A stretch of 64,000 nucleotides of DNA from Brassica napus (GCF_020379485.1 NC_063452.1:8287065-8351064); one strand, 5' to 3'. Positions 1-13,929 are shown, numbered from the stretch's first letter. Numbers and translations are program-made. Notes: generated by a model not told the origin, from the sequence alone.

Positions 1-431
1 TGTTTACTTAATATCTATATTTTACATTTTAAAATAGATGTTTAAGGTTTAATGTACTTTTTTCTATTTTTTAAATTGTGTATTTACATTTTAAGATAAA
101 TACTTAATGCTTAATATATTTTTTCTATTTTCTTATATTATGTATTTACTTATTAATTTTTATTTTTGTATATATATATTTTTTTAAATTGTGTATTTGC
201 TTATTATTTTATATATAATTCGTATATTATATATTTACATATTTAAATGTATATTTACTTATATTTTTGTATGATTTAATGTATATATGATAATAATGTG
301 TAGTATGGTAATGTGATTTAATGTAATAAGGTAATAATATTAGTCACGCCACATGGCTTATTTTCGAAGAGGGTTCTAAAACGATGTGGACGTTCTCTAG
401 AGCTTCGATTAGTCACTTTTATTAGTATAGA
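1..431 (-). mobile_element. Helitron-like fragment (5' part, minus orientation)
   Basis: AT-rich DNA with no coding potential. The right edge reads, on the minus strand, TCTATACTAATAAAAG, the typical 5' start (TC...) of Arabidopsis/Brassica non-autonomous Helitrons, and it is followed by T as expected for insertion into an AT dinucleotide. The hairpin and CTRR 3' end would lie before the window. A conserved block at about 342-415 recurs at about 766-838 and 1051-1124. Confidence 0.5.
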
Positions 432-1140
432 TAGATTTAATGTAATATTTATATTTTACGTTTTAAGATAGATTTTTAAGGTTTAATGTACTTTTTCTAT
501 ATTTTTAAATTGTGTATTTACATTTTAAGATAAATTTTTAATGCTTAATATTTTTTATATTATGTATTTACTTATTAATATTATTTTTGTATATTATATA
601 TTTTCTTAAATTGTGTAATTACTCATATTTAAATATATAATTCGTATATTATATATTTACATATTTAAATCTATATTTACTTATATTTTCGTATAATTTA
701 ATGAATATATGGTAATAATATGTAGTATGGTAATATGATTTAATGTAATAAGGTAATAATATTAGTCATGCCACATGTCTTATTTTCGAATAGGGTTTTT
801 AAAACGATGTGGACGCTCTCTGAAGCCTCGATTAGTCCATTTTATTTATGTATTTACTTATTAATATTATTTTCGTATATTATATATTTTCTTAAATTGT
901 GTAATTACTTATTACTGTATATATAATTCATATATTATAGATTTACATATTTAAATCTATAGTTACTTATATTTTCATATGATTTAATGTATATATGGTA
1001 ATAATGTGTAATATGGTAATGTGATTTAATGTAATAAGTTAATAATATTAGTCATGCCACATGTCTTATTTTCGAAGAGGATTTCTAAAATGATGTGGAC
1101 GCTCTCTGGAGCCTCGATTAGTCTCTTTTATTAGTATAGA
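432..1140 (-). mobile_element. Second Helitron-like copy with internal duplication
   Basis: A near repeat of the preceding segment. It has the same AT-rich body, the same block (GTCATGCCACATGTCTTATT) at about 766 and 1051, and the same minus-strand 5' terminus TCTATACTAATAAAAG ending at 1140 before a T. The block occurs twice in this copy (spacing about 285 bp), so the element is internally duplicated or two ends are nested. No 3' hairpin is seen between 432 and 1140, which suggests a tandem of truncated Helitrons. No gene. Confidence 0.45.
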
Positions 1141-1365
1141 TTATCTTAAATTGTATGACAAAAACATAAATTAATAAGTTTACCAAAAAAAAAAACATAA
1201 ATTAATAAGAAAAGCCCATACAGAAACTTTAAAGGAATTTAAAACCCATCAAAACCCAAAGCAGCGTCTTCGTCTTCGTCTTCGTCCTCTGTCGTTTCCA
1301 ATCATATATTTTCATCTGCCCCAGCTCACACGAGCGAAACTTCACCCTTTTTTGCCACCACAATC
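1141..1365 (+). promoter_or_regulatory. TRN1 upstream region and 5' UTR
   Basis: Short spacer between the Helitron end and the transportin start codon. It contains an A-rich stretch followed by a CT-rich leader with CTTCGT repeats at about 1267-1290, typical of plant 5' UTRs. No clear TATA box is visible. With only 225 bp before the Helitron, upstream promoter elements may lie inside the Helitron sequence (inference). Confidence 0.4.
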
Positions 1366-4300
1366 ATGGCGGCGACGACGGTCTGGCAGCCCCTAAACGA
1401 TGGCCTCACCGAGATCTGCACTCTTCTCGAACAGCAGATTTCTCCTTCCTCCGCCGTTGACAAGTCCCAGATTTGGAAGCAGCTTCAGCACTTCTCTCAA
1501 ATCCCCGATTTCAACAACTATCTCGTCTTCATCCTCGTCCGCGCCGAGGTTCGTGGCGAGAGATTTCTCTACTCTCCCTCTGTCTATTGACTCAATCTAC
1601 TATTGGTCTTTGGAGTTCGGATCGTTGGTTTCATTTGCCTATCGGATTCTCTTTGTAGCTCAGCTTTAGTTGATCCTGAGTTTCCGTTGAATCGAGTTTG
1701 TTAGAACTTTATAATCTCTGTTCTGTGGCTTTTCTTGAGAACTGATTTGCTTTCAAGCTAAGCTGCGTTTATATGATGTTGAGGAAGATAATAAGTCTAG
1801 CTTGAGGTTCCTGTATTGCTGTTACGTGATTGATTAGGTTTATGCATTGTATTCTCAACATATGTCTCCTAGCTGATGTGTACCGGTGTGATTGATTCAG
1901 GGCAAGTCCATTGAGATTCGTCAAGCTGCTGGATTGCTTCTGAAAAACAATCTGAAGGGTGCGTATCCATCCATGTCTCAAGAAAACCAGAAGTACATCA
2001 AGTCTGAGTTGCTGCCTTGTCTTGGAGCAGTGGACAGAAACATACGGACAACTGTTGGAACCATCATCAGTGTTATTGTTAACATAGAGGAAGGTTCTGG
2101 GTGGCCTGAGCTTTTGCCAGCTCTTGTTACTTGTTTAGACAGTAATGATCTGAATCACATGGATGGTGCGATGGATGCATTGTCAAAGGTATGTTCTTTT
2201 TCTTCTTCTTTTTGCTTATTAGCTGTGGTATCGTTGGAGTGTTTTTCAAAGTTTTGGTAATATCTACATGTCTTGTTGATCAGATTTGTGAGGATATCCC
2301 ACATGTATTGGATTCAGAAGTGCCTGGTTTAGCAGAGCGCCCTATCAACGTTTTCCTGCCTAGGCTATATCAGGTAAGCATCTCATCACAGATTTCTAAA
2401 TTCGGTTGTAGCACGTGCTGGGTTCTAGTTTGATTTCTTTTTTCTTACTGCTGGATTGGTTGCTGTAAGATTTATTGCCATTATTTTGTTTGATCAGTTT
2501 TTCCAGTCTCCCCATGCTTCACTGAGGAAGCTTGCCCTGGGTTGTGTGAACCAATATGTCATAATAATGCCTGCTGTAAGTATAAGGAAGATTGTTTTAA
2601 CACATTATTTGTTTTCATTCGTTTAAGGGACTGGACTGTAACAAACTATGATTTGCAGGCTTTGTACAATTCTCTGGATAAGTACCTTCAGGGGTTGTTT
2701 CTCCTTGCCAATGATCCTGTAGCAGAAGTCAGAAAATTAGTACGCGACTTGTTTAAGCTTGTGTCACATGATTCAGTCAAATCCTATCTCATTTCAAAGT
2801 TCTTTTTCTTATGTATAATTTCTCTCCTTATGTTTAAAAGGTCTGCGCAGCATTTGTGCATCTCACAGAAGTCCTTCCCTCGTCTATTGAGGTATTTTTC
2901 ATTGCTGATGGTTTTAACGTACACAGTATTTTAAAACTACTCTTAAGTGTCGCTTTTTAGTAAGTACTTCTTATGTTTAGTTCGAGTTATTTGACTACCC
3001 TGCATCTTATATTTTGCTTCTTCCCTTTTCGTTTTTTAAGCCACACCTAAGGAATGTAATGGAATACATGCTACAAGTCAACAAAGACCCTGATGAAGAA
3101 GTGGCTCTCGAAGCATGTGAATTTTGGTAATATGTTCTTTTCTTTGTTTGCTCTATAGATGGCGGTTGTAGACCTGTTTTTGTCTTATGTTCTGCAGTTT
3201 TTCCCCCCTTTTTCCTGCTTATTATTCCATCCTTGTACTCGTTTGTTCTCAGAGCTATATTGTTGTTTGGCAGGTCTGCATACTGTGATGCTCAGCTGCC
3301 GTCAGAGAATTTGAAAGAGTTACTGCCACGCCTAATTCCAGTATAGTGATGCTTCTCCTTTCTTCAGTATATTTTTGGGCGCACAATCGCTTGCTCAGCG
3401 GGTGTAGTTTGAAATCTTTGTAAAATATATCTGTTTTAGGTGTTGCTGTCGAACATGGCTTATGCAGATGACGACGAGTCGCTTTTGGATGCTGAGGTTA
3501 TTTTTCTGTTGAATCTATTTGTTTCTTCACCTTTCACGATAAAATTAACCATCTTATATCATATGAAAACTTTTCATTTTTGCAGGAAGATGAATCTCAA
3601 CCAGATAGAAATCAGGTGCAGTTATTTGTTCTTGTGACTTTGATTTTTCTTATTAAAAGTACTATTGAGTTTTCATTCATTTGGTTCCCCAACAGGATTT
3701 GAAACCTCGTTTTCATACATCGAGACTTCATGGATCAGAGGATTTTGATGACGATGTACGTGATCTACTTCTTTTAGTGTCATTTGATATTTGTATAGAT
3801 GTTACGTATGTTTGTAATTCTATAGATCCTTCTTTAATGAATATCTCTGAATACAGGATGATGACTCGTTTAACGTGTGGAATTTAAGAAAGTGCAGTGC
3901 AGCAGCTATTGACGTTCTCTCTAATGTATTTGGAGATGAGATCCTTCCGGCACTCATGCCCCTTATTCAGGTAATCGTTATTCCTCTATATCTTTGTAAA
4001 TTTATTCAATAAACTAAACCCTGTTCTTCCATGTTGTAGGCAAAATTATCAACTTCTGGGGACGAGGCCTGGAAAGAAAGGGAAGCTGCTGTTTTGACCC
4101 TTGGGGCTATTGCTGAAGGCTGCTTTAATGGTCTTTACCCTCACTTGTCTGAGGCAAGTTCGTTTTTGATCTACATCATCTCATATCTATCATTTTTCTC
4201 CGCTCAGTTCAAGTAGATCAATATGCTAGTGCCTTAGTTCTGCAGATCGTAGCATTTCTTCTTCCTCTTTTAGATGATAAGTTCCCTCTCATACGAAGCA

Positions 4301-7300
4301 TATCTTGCTGGACGCTTTCTCGATTTGGCAAGTATCTTATCCAGGTATGATTTGAACAGGAGATTTCGTGCTTCAACTGCTTCCAACGATCTTTAGATGA
4401 TTCTCTCCTTCTCTTTTATAGGAAGGTGGCAATCCGAAGGGTTATGAACAGTTTGAAAAAGTTCTTATGGGTCTTCTCCGCAGACTCTTGGATTCGAACA
4501 AGCGGGTCCAGGAGGCTGCCTGTTCAGCTTTTGCAACTGTTGAAGAGGTACCTATTGGCTTTGGGTTTTGATAACATTTGTGGATGTTTGTTGACCGTGT
4601 TAATTATTCTCTGTGAATATGTAGGATGCTGCTGAAGAGTTAGTGCCACACCTGGGAGTAATACTGCAGCATCTAATGTGCGCTTTTGGGAAGTATCAGG
4701 TTAATCCTTTGCTGGTTATTATCTACTTCAAGCAAATGTTGCTATACGTCTACCTAACATACAATTTTCATATCCCAGAGGCGGAACTTAAGAATTGTGT
4801 ATGATGCTATTGGAACACTGGCAGATTCGGTTAGAGAAGAGTTGAACAAGGTATGACGATTGGGTTTGTGTAAAGGTTAATATGCTCTCGTAAATTTGAG
4901 CTCCTTGACGATTATTTTTTGTTCCATACACTGGTGCTGGTATAAATTTTATTGCCTGCTTAATATTCTTCCTTCTGCAGCCTGCTTATCTTGAAATTCT
5001 GATGCCTCCACTGGTCGCAAAGTGGCAACAACTTTCAAATTCGGATAAAGATCTATTTCCGTTGCTGGAATGCTTCACATCTATTTCTCAGGTATGGGCT
5101 ATTTGTCAAGGCCTTCGAAATATCTGTAAAGTCTTGAATATGTTGCACCAATGAATCTAAGATAGTGAAGATACCCAGGTTTTAGTAGTCTTAAGAAAAC
5201 TGAAAAAGTAATATGGAGTTGTTGGTTAGCTAAGAGGCATTATTGAAGATTATTAGTTAAGCCTGAAATTGCTACTAATAGTAAGAGATAACAATTGTGA
5301 ACATCAGACAATTTCATCCTGACAGAGTGTTAAGACTGTTTGAAGCCTGAACTATATGTCTAACAAATTGTGTTTCCATCTTACAGGCTTTAGGTGTAGG
5401 GTTCGCTCCATTTGCTCAGCCTGTTTTCCAAAGATGCATGGATATCATCCAACTACAACACATGGCTAAGGTTTCATTCAGAATTTGGAATTTTATCTAA
5501 TTGGCGAATTAGAACTATCTTTTCCAGTTTACCTTACCTATTATACTGCCTCAGCTAGATAGCATCACAAAGCTTGAGTATAGAAACAGTTATTCATATT
5601 TTACTGAAGCATGTACATAACTATTGCACGCATATGTTTTTTTTTTTGTTTGATGAAAGCTTGCTTGTGGTATTTGTAGGTTGATCCTGCCTCTGCTGGG
5701 GCTCAGTACGACAGAGAATTCATTGTTTGTTCTCTTGATTTACTTTCTGGACTTGCTGAAGGGCTTGGCAGTGGGATAGAGTCTCTGGTACTGACTTTCC
5801 TCGATGTCTTGCTCGCGCGATTTTCTGTTCATAAGTTCCCTGAGACAACCGCATATATTACTCTTTTTCAGGTTTCACAAACTAATCTAAGGGATTTGCT
5901 TCTCAACTGTTGCATGGATGAGGCTCCTGATGTCAGACAAAGTGCGTTTGCTCTCATGGGTGATCTTGCAAGAGTAAGCTGCATATTCTTTTACATTAAA
6001 CAGTGTCCTTGACAAAATTAATCAGCCGGGGAAGTCTTACACGAGAATAACCCGTAGTTATGTGGTATCATATGCTATAGTTTTGATACTTTCTGCTACA
6101 TATATTAGTGTAGTAATGCCGTTTGGCTACCACTGACAGGTATTCCCGGCCTACCTACAACCCCGTCTGATTGAGTTCCTTCAGGTTGCAAGCCAGCAAC
6201 TGGTTGGTATTCAAGTTTTACTCTTGACTAAATCAATTCTCTTTTTTTATTTGTATTGATCATATCTATTCTTTGTACAGAGTACAAACCTCATTGGAGA
6301 AAACCTTTCTGTGGCAAATAATGCTTGTTGGGCCATTGGAGAATTAGCTGTCAAGGTAATACCAAAATACTAATTTTTGCTATCGAAGCTTGAAGTGTTT
6401 GGTTAAGGGCAGACTTGTGAATGATATGAACTGAATGTTTCAGGTTCGTCAAGAAGTTTCACCAATTGTGACCAACGTTGTCTCTGCCCTAGCCCTGATT
6501 CTTCAGCATGCAGAGGTGACTCCCGCAGCCTATTTATTCAAGAGTCTTTTGGCCATGCCTGAGTCTATCAACTGTTATATCTGACGACTATGCCTAATTT
6601 TGTTTTCTTGTGACAGGCTGTTAATAAATCACTAGTTGAGAACAGTGCAATTACCCTCGGTAGACTAGCATGGATTCGTCCAGACCTCGTTGCACCTCAC
6701 ATGGAGCACTTCATGAAACCATGGTGCTTGGCATTGGCAATGTTAGTGAGCCTTTTGGTTTTGAATTTAGAGTCTTTACACTCCCAACTGCTGCGCCGTA
6801 CAACAGTTTCTTATTATACTTTCTTTTCAGGGTACGTGATGACCTTGAGAAAGAAGATGCATTTAGAGGATTATGTGCAGTGGTATTTCTCTCGCCTCTT
6901 TGCTTAGTGTTTGAAACATGTAAATGAAGTTTGTTACTTACGAGTGTTCTCCATGAATTTCAGGTAAAAGTGAATCCATCAGGAGGTGTCAGCTCACTTG
7001 TTTTCATATGCAAAGCCATTGCAAGCTGGCATGTAAGTGAAATGAAACCAAATGCGACTCCCTGCTAAACTAAATGTCGCTGCCGAGCTTTCGAACTATT
7101 GGTTGACAAGCCTTTTTATCACAGGAAATTAGAAGTGAGGACGTCAATAGCGAAGTCTCCCAAGTGCTGAACGGCTATAAACAAGTAAGCTGTGCTGAAT
7201 TCAAGTTCAGCTTTTAATCACTTTAAGCACTGGCCTCACTCATAATGATTAATGTCTTTTGAATTCATCTTTTTGGGTTCAGATGCTTGGAAACTCATGG

Positions 7301-7363
7301 GCGGAATGTTGGTCTGCTTTGGATCCTCCTGTAAAAGAAAGGCTTGCGAGATATCAAGTGTAG
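1366..7363 (+). CDS. TRN1: Transportin-1 (importin/karyopherin beta-2), 29 exons
   Basis: Nuclear import receptor of the karyopherin-beta family, made of HEAT repeats, which in Arabidopsis imports RNA-binding cargo and affects small-RNA function. I could place 29 exons: 1366-1548, 1901-2188, 2284-2373, 2498-2575, 2659-2739, 2841-2891, 3041-3126, 3274-3340, 3440-3496, 3586-3615, 3696-3755, 3857-3970, 4040-4153, 4246-4344, 4422-4547, 4625-4699, 4779-4850, 4981-5091, 5387-5470, 5680-5787, 5872-5973, 6140-6202, 6281-6355, 6444-6515, 6617-6741, 6831-6882, 6964-7032, 7125-7184 and 7283-7363. Together they give 2673 nt, an uninterrupted 890-codon frame, close to Arabidopsis TRN1. The acidic loop ([12 protein letters not shown], then EDFDDD) typical of transportins is present. 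The intron after 4153 has a GC donor; the others are GT-AG. It looks functional. Confidence 0.96.
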
Positions 7364-8522
7364 TATTGATTGTACACCGGTTAGTCTCAAATCAGAAAGA
7401 TCTGCTCTTATCTTATTCATTGCAAAGAACAAATAGAGTTTGAGCAAGAAGAAAACGCCTGAGACACCATTTTTCTTTTGCAAGATTAAACGAAAGGCAA
7501 AAGAGTCACAAGAGAAAGAGAGAAACAGTAGATAGTCTGATCTTTGTGGGGTTCTTCTTATAACATGGTTGGGTTAAAAAACAAACAATTCGTGGATTCG
7601 ATTCTTCCTTGGCAACGTGGTATGGTGGTTTGAGCAGTTTTGGACATGTGGATTACCAATAAGAAAAAAAAAATGTGATTGATAGTGTTGTGCTTTATTG
7701 ATCTAGCTCTATTATGCCAATACTAATTACTACTCTTCCCTGTTGCGTTTACATATGAAATCTCTTAGATTAGTCCCATGCCAGCCACTATTGTCTCGGG
7801 ACTACGACAACTCCCGAGCACAAATTTAATCATACTTGGTCACCTTTCTCGTCAGTCCCTCCTAGTAACTTTTATCTTCGGCCATGAATTGCTCTACAAG
7901 TGTTCACATGCTATCCTACAGTAGGATTCCTACCGCCACAAACTGATCCTCCAAGAACTGACAGCATGACCTAGTTTTTTGACGGAACTAAAAAAGTTAG
8001 CTTCTATATAAATAAGATTTTAGGATTTCAATATTGTCTACCATTCACGGGCTCAACCAAAACAGTTGATTCATTAACCAAGACTACATATTTTTTTGAT
8101 GAAGAAGAAGGCGAGACACGAGAACTACACTTACACATTTCCTACCCCTCAACTTGCTCTTGCATCTGCTGCGATGGATGATGAGGAAACTAATCCCGAT
8201 TGCTGAAAAAATAAAATGTGAAGCTGTCTTTGTCCTCTCTTTATGTGTCTTTGTTTATGTCATTTTCACTTTGCTATTTACGAAGAGGCTCTGTTTCAAA
8301 GGTCCAAAAGTTGTTGTATGTGTCCAACTCCAACCTCACTTTTGTCAAATTGAGTTCAAGCCTTCGGATTTTATCCAACCCGAGTCACCATGAGTGTAAT
8401 CTTATCGATTAGTTTTCATTAGCCAAACCAAACAAAGCCAGGTTTTAGTTTTAGCAAAGTTATATCCTCAAGTAAACAATACTGAGCCAGTGAGAAGATA
8501 ACTTAAAAAAAAAGACTAAACA
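7364..8522. other. TRN1 3' flank, no gene seen
   Basis: The TRN1 3' UTR presumably occupies the first few hundred bases. The rest holds no ORF that looks like a gene and no repeat with recognisable ends. Confidence 0.5.
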
Positions 8523-8753
8523 TTACATTTGTTTCTCTTGCTTTGCTTTATAGCTCACACACAATCGAATTGACTGATGCTTGTTACAAAACCCTATAAA
8601 ATTTTGAACTTGGTGTGAGTTTCTAATGATCACCGATGGACATTCCGATGAATTGATCAACTCAATAGGTACATAACTCAACTCCAAATCAGCATCCGTT
8701 TCTTTAAAACCAAAATCCTCTATAACAATTTTCTGTAACTCTTCCGATTCCAA
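8523..8753 (-). pseudogene. Relic of a MULE transposase N-terminus
   Basis: The 76-residue reading frame resembles the N-terminal PB1-like region of the MULE protein at 22.8-23.1 kb. The shared framework runs L-x-KIV-x-EDF, KE, LSY, then a proline and Ile/Asn-Gln positions, FI, and finally RLCV-S/K. There is no transposase domain next to it. It is in reverse orientation relative to the 22.8-kb copy, so it is a separate old fragment. No function is expected. Confidence 0.55.
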
Positions 8754-10074
8754 AGCAAGTAACCTTTCTCCTTTCTTTTTATCAACATTAAAACTCTAAC
8801 CCTAAGCTATGACCAATTTCCAAACACCAAATGAAACATAGATATGAATCATGGTAGAAACAATGTGAAATTTTTGTGAAAGTTTTGTGAGCAATCAAAG
8901 GAATATGAAAAGGGCGTGAGAAGGAGGGTTATATTACATTTTTTTTTTAATTTTGATTTTTTTTCTTCAAAATTTCATTTTTTAATTTCGGTGTTTTTCA
9001 TATAAGGAAACAAAATATTCCCAAATATACTTTTTCCATATTTTTCGGAACTGATTATGCTTATCCGTAGAATACAATAAATCTGTAGAACTCGGTTTCT
9101 ACTGGTTTTTAGATTTATAGTAATGTGTAGATTTTGATTTCTACAAGTTTTAGATTTCTAGTAAATCACTAGAAATCGGTTTCTACAGCTTTTAGATTTA
9201 TAATTATGATTTCTACAGATTTTAGAACGATATGTTAAGCGAGGAATGTGTGTTTTAAAAAAAAATAGAATACTATTATTTTGGTAGATCACGTATTCTA
9301 AACATAGTAGATTCAATGAAAAAATGGAATTCATGTTCTACTTCGTAGAATACAAATTCTACTTTTATGTAGAATATAATCTGAAATTATAATTAAAACA
9401 TTTTTACAGCTGGAAAAAAATACAAGTAAGTTCATTTAGGTATTTCATAAGTACTTACTAATTTTCAATTTTTTTTAGTTTATAAGACTATTTATTTAAT
9501 TTATTTTCCAAAAAATTAAAAGGCATTAGAGGCAAAAATGTAAATGGTACAAAATATAAATTAGCCTAATGAGACATAGTTACCATTTTTTTGGCCAAAA
9601 AAAATAATTTCCCCCGGCTTTTTTTGATGTAAAAAAAATGTTACGAAAGAAAAATCGATGCAATCTGGAAAAGCTAAGCGATTGTAATGAAGCAAAATGT
9701 CTTTTGTCTTTTACCAGCCTCTCGGTAAAGATTTATCCTTTCTTCACTGTTGCGCTGGTCACATATATTAGTATATGCACCATGTAGTTCCAACTATTAA
9801 GGAATCTACGAATATTTCTTTTTCTTTTACAGCGAATCTGAAAGATTACATGAGATATGTACAATACGAATATATTGCAACATCTTAACAACCGCACTAG
9901 CGTCGGCTAGGGTGATACAGATGGCCTAATTATAAAAGTTTAATCAAGGGTTATTAAATTATTTAACAAAAATGAAACTTAATATATGTACATTTGCACG
10001 TGGATATTTAAGATAAGATATAGGTAAGAGTCAGAAGTGAGGAGAACTAGGAAGATAGAAGATAGATTAGAGAG
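8754..10074. repeat. AT-rich spacer with degenerate short repeats
   Basis: Between about 9060 and 9390 there is a cluster of degenerate units of about 40 bp built on GATTTCTACAGNTTTTAGAT and GTAGAATACAAATTCTAC, in both orientations. It may be part of an unrecognised MITE. The remainder (8754-9060 and 9390-10074) shows no gene. The last 100 bp is the presumed promoter and 5' UTR of the MFS gene. Confidence 0.4.
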
Positions 10075-12955
10075 ATGGAAGAGAGGCTTGGAGGGCTAGC
10101 ACACATGTTGACGACGGTTTTCCTGTCATCATTCGCCGGATTCTTGGTAAGGCCGGTCATGACTGACGTCACCGTCGCTGCGGTTTGCTCCGGATTAAAC
10201 GATTCGTGCTCTCTTGCCGTTTACCTCACCGGAGTACACCAAGTGGTAATCACGTCTACTTATATATATGTGCATATTGGTCGTTCACTGTCATTGTTTT
10301 CAATCTTCAGTCTCTTCCTTTTTTCTGGTTAGCGACTCTTTAATTTTTTGTCAGAACAAATGTTTTCAATAACTCATGAACGTCTTCAAATTTGTAAGAA
10401 ATTTCAATAATATAAGAACTTTTTAAAGATCAAATAATTAATGCATGTAAACTTTTGTTATTCCAATGGTGGAAAAAGACAGTGGGACTTGGGACAATGG
10501 TAATGATGCCGGTAATCGGGAATCTAGCCGACAGGTATGGAATCAAGGCATTGCTTACGCTTCCCATGTGCCTCTCTATAATTCCTCCAGGTTCTTTATT
10601 TTTTCTCTAAACTTAAGCTTTGAATTATAGTTTCAAACACACATAAATTTGCATTTACACAATTAATCCTAACCTTTAAGCACAGGCTAACCGTGATTAG
10701 TTACTCACTTTGTTTCAACTTAAGTTTCGCTCTAGGTAAATTTCTTATTATAAACTAAATGTCGTTTTATAAATGTAATGATGTTTTTTTCTCATTTAAT
10801 CCTAATGAAACTAAAAATAATATACCATCTGTTTCAAAACGATACAATCCGTTTCAATAATATACCATCCGTTTCACACATTAAAAAACACATTAAAACT
10901 TAATTGCAAATGCATTGTTTTTTGTGAATAACAATTTTCCATAATTTTTAGCCAATAGAAATCCAATAAACACCATTAATTTTTTTGAATTTTACAATTT
11001 CTTATTAAATAATACACTGAAAATGTAAAAAATGTATCATTTTGAAATAATTTTTTTTTTCTAGAATGCGAATCTTTATGAAACGGATGGAGTAAATATT
11101 ACCTCCTCTTTATATCAATTTAAGTGGTGTTTAAGGATTTTTATTTTGTTTCATATTAAGTGAAGTTTTCACTATTTTAGATAGAATTTAGTGTCATTTA
11201 AAATTTGTGACTAATTACAAAATACTGTACTTTTTTTATTGGTTGAACTATTTTTATTTAATGATATTTTTATATAACCAACATAAACTACATAAAATTT
11301 TCTATTTTCTTAATTTTTATGTAAAAACCTTCTAACGCCACTTAGAATAATACAGAGAAAGCATGTAATTTCAACGGTTAAACACAAAGTTGTACATTTA
11401 ACTATTTTCGTCATTTTTACGGAAAGATTTTTAATGGCACAGTTTATAATTTGAAATGGAGGAACTTTATAGGCATCAATAATATTGACTACACTACAAA
11501 AATTAGCCCGACTTTTCACAGCCATCGAAAATATTTACTACTCTTTTAAATTCGTTTGTGCATTGTTTTTATTAACTCGGTTATTACTCTGTAAACCACA
11601 AACTGCAGTACAGCGGCTTTTTAATACTAACAAAAAAATTGTAGCCAATTGTGTATCAGTATTGTAGACATCTAGTAGAGAAGCTAAACAGCAGCATTGT
11701 GGCAAAACCCCACATGAGTTCTTAAAACAACAAAATACTAATTTTTTTAATCAAACTTAATTACTGAATTAAATCTAATTTTTTTAAATAAAATTTAACC
11801 ACCACAAAAGTGACATCTAGACAATAAGGTTTGGTGGGTTTCTAATAATGTCTAAGACAAGATACTTTCTCTCTCTAACTTTTCTTCTTTTTATTACCTT
11901 TCACCTGTAAGAGCATCATTATCCTCAAAAACCCATTTGGGGTTTCTTAATTTTTTTTTTTTTCTTTTACTCTTTTGAATTTAGAAAAAAAAAATTAAAA
12001 ACGAATCAATCGCGAGCCGCCACGTGTCAGTGGAGCCCGCGAACAGTGTAAGAAACCCTTAAAGACCGACTACTATTTAGTAGTTTTGGTAACCGGTTTC
12101 TTAAAAAAAAAATGGATTCTACGCGGGACCCACACGATAAGAACCCTTCTAGTATACTCGGATAAAAATGCTCTAATAAACTGGGTAAGAATCTATTGTT
12201 AGTCATGCTCTAAGGTGCATGAGATGTGCACCCATACCATACAATTATAACCCAAACAAAAACATTAAAAGTTTGTTAGTTTAGGTGGTAAAATTTGTAT
12301 CTTTAATATCCTATTTCAATAATCTCATTTGCATTTATTATTATTAATAATGTACCAATACATTAAAAAATAGATTCGCTCCTTGTGGACAAGTATAGTG
12401 CTAACTTAAAAAAGGAGATCCTCAAACACGTCTATCTCGTTTTGCCAACCACTCGACCATTGTTTGATTCTCTTTATAGATTATAAAACAACAAAATCGT
12501 CTGATTTATTTATATTTTTCTGTGGGCATCATCTATTCACAATTAGACAAGTACTGTATAGTGCTAACTTAAAAAAGGAAATCCTTAAGCACGTCTGTCT
12601 CGTTTTGCCAACCACTCGACCATTGTTTGATTCTCTTTATAGATTATAAAACAACAAAATCGTCTGATTTGTTTATATTTTTCTGTGGGCATCATCTATT
12701 CACAATTAGACAAGTACTGTATAGTGCTAACTTAAAAAAAGGAAATCCTTAAGCACGTCTGTCTCGTTTTGCCAACCACTCAACGATTGTCTGATTCGTA
12801 GCTCTTTATACAAGTAGGTTATAAAACAACAAAATTGTCTGATTTGTTTACATTTTTCCTATTGTTTTTCTCTTCTTCTGTAAAGTACATACTATTTTGT
12901 CAGGTTTTGAAATCAAATAGTAGGACAAAACTCGTGAAAATCGGCAAACAAAATT

Positions 12956-12997
<42 letters not shown>

Positions 12998-13929
12998 GAC
13001 AAAATGACATGATATGTGAGATATATTGAAACAACGATTAAAAAATTGATTTGCCAAAACAGTTGATATTTGGCTAACCTTTGTTCCTCTTTTGATTTTG
13101 TTTATTGACACATGTTCCTAAAATGTAGTAACATTTTGCAGCAATATTAGGGTATAGAAGGGATACATTATTTTTTTACACATATTATGTGATCAAGATT
13201 ATATTTGATATGGTCTGCCAAGGCACCGTTGACTGTCTCGCTCAGGCTTATGTGGTAAATATTTTGTTTTATTTCACTATGATCTTATTTTATGATATTT
13301 TTGTCTCATTAAAATTTGTTTTTTCAGGCAAAAAATATTCATGGCACACAAAGAATATCAATGTTTGGAGTTTTAGCAGGTGTCAGATCAATTTCCGCAG
13401 TTTGTGCAACATTTGCAGCTCGTTTTCTACCCACGGCTTCGACTTTTCAGGTATCGAATAATTTAGTAACAATGAAATATCGAATGAGAGACAGCCTCGA
13501 ACAATGATTCAATCTGATGGACTCATTATTATCGCTTTGTTATTGGTTATCTAACAAGAATATATAGAAGGAATTAAAATTAAATTTATATTACATCATC
13601 AAAAATATAATATAATATTTTTAAAAAAGATATTAGTCAATGAATTTTAAATTAATATAACAACAAATATGTTATAATTTGTGTCAATATAAAGTGTACA
13701 GGTTCTTGGAATTTATGTGAAGAAAATTTATTCTTATATAGAATCATGTAAGAGGCTTATGTGTAAAAGAAATTTTTATCTTATATTGAATGATGTAAGA
13801 AATACTATAAAGAATATGTGAAAGTTATTTTCATTGTTATTTTATCCATATTATGAAAGCTAAAAATTTTATTATTTCAAGAAAATAGTTTTGTGACTGC
13901 AAAATTGATAAATATATATAAATAAATAA

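Noticed and set aside
1400..1669. Alternative-frame ORFs over TRN1 exon 1
   Set aside because: Shadows of the transportin coding frame.
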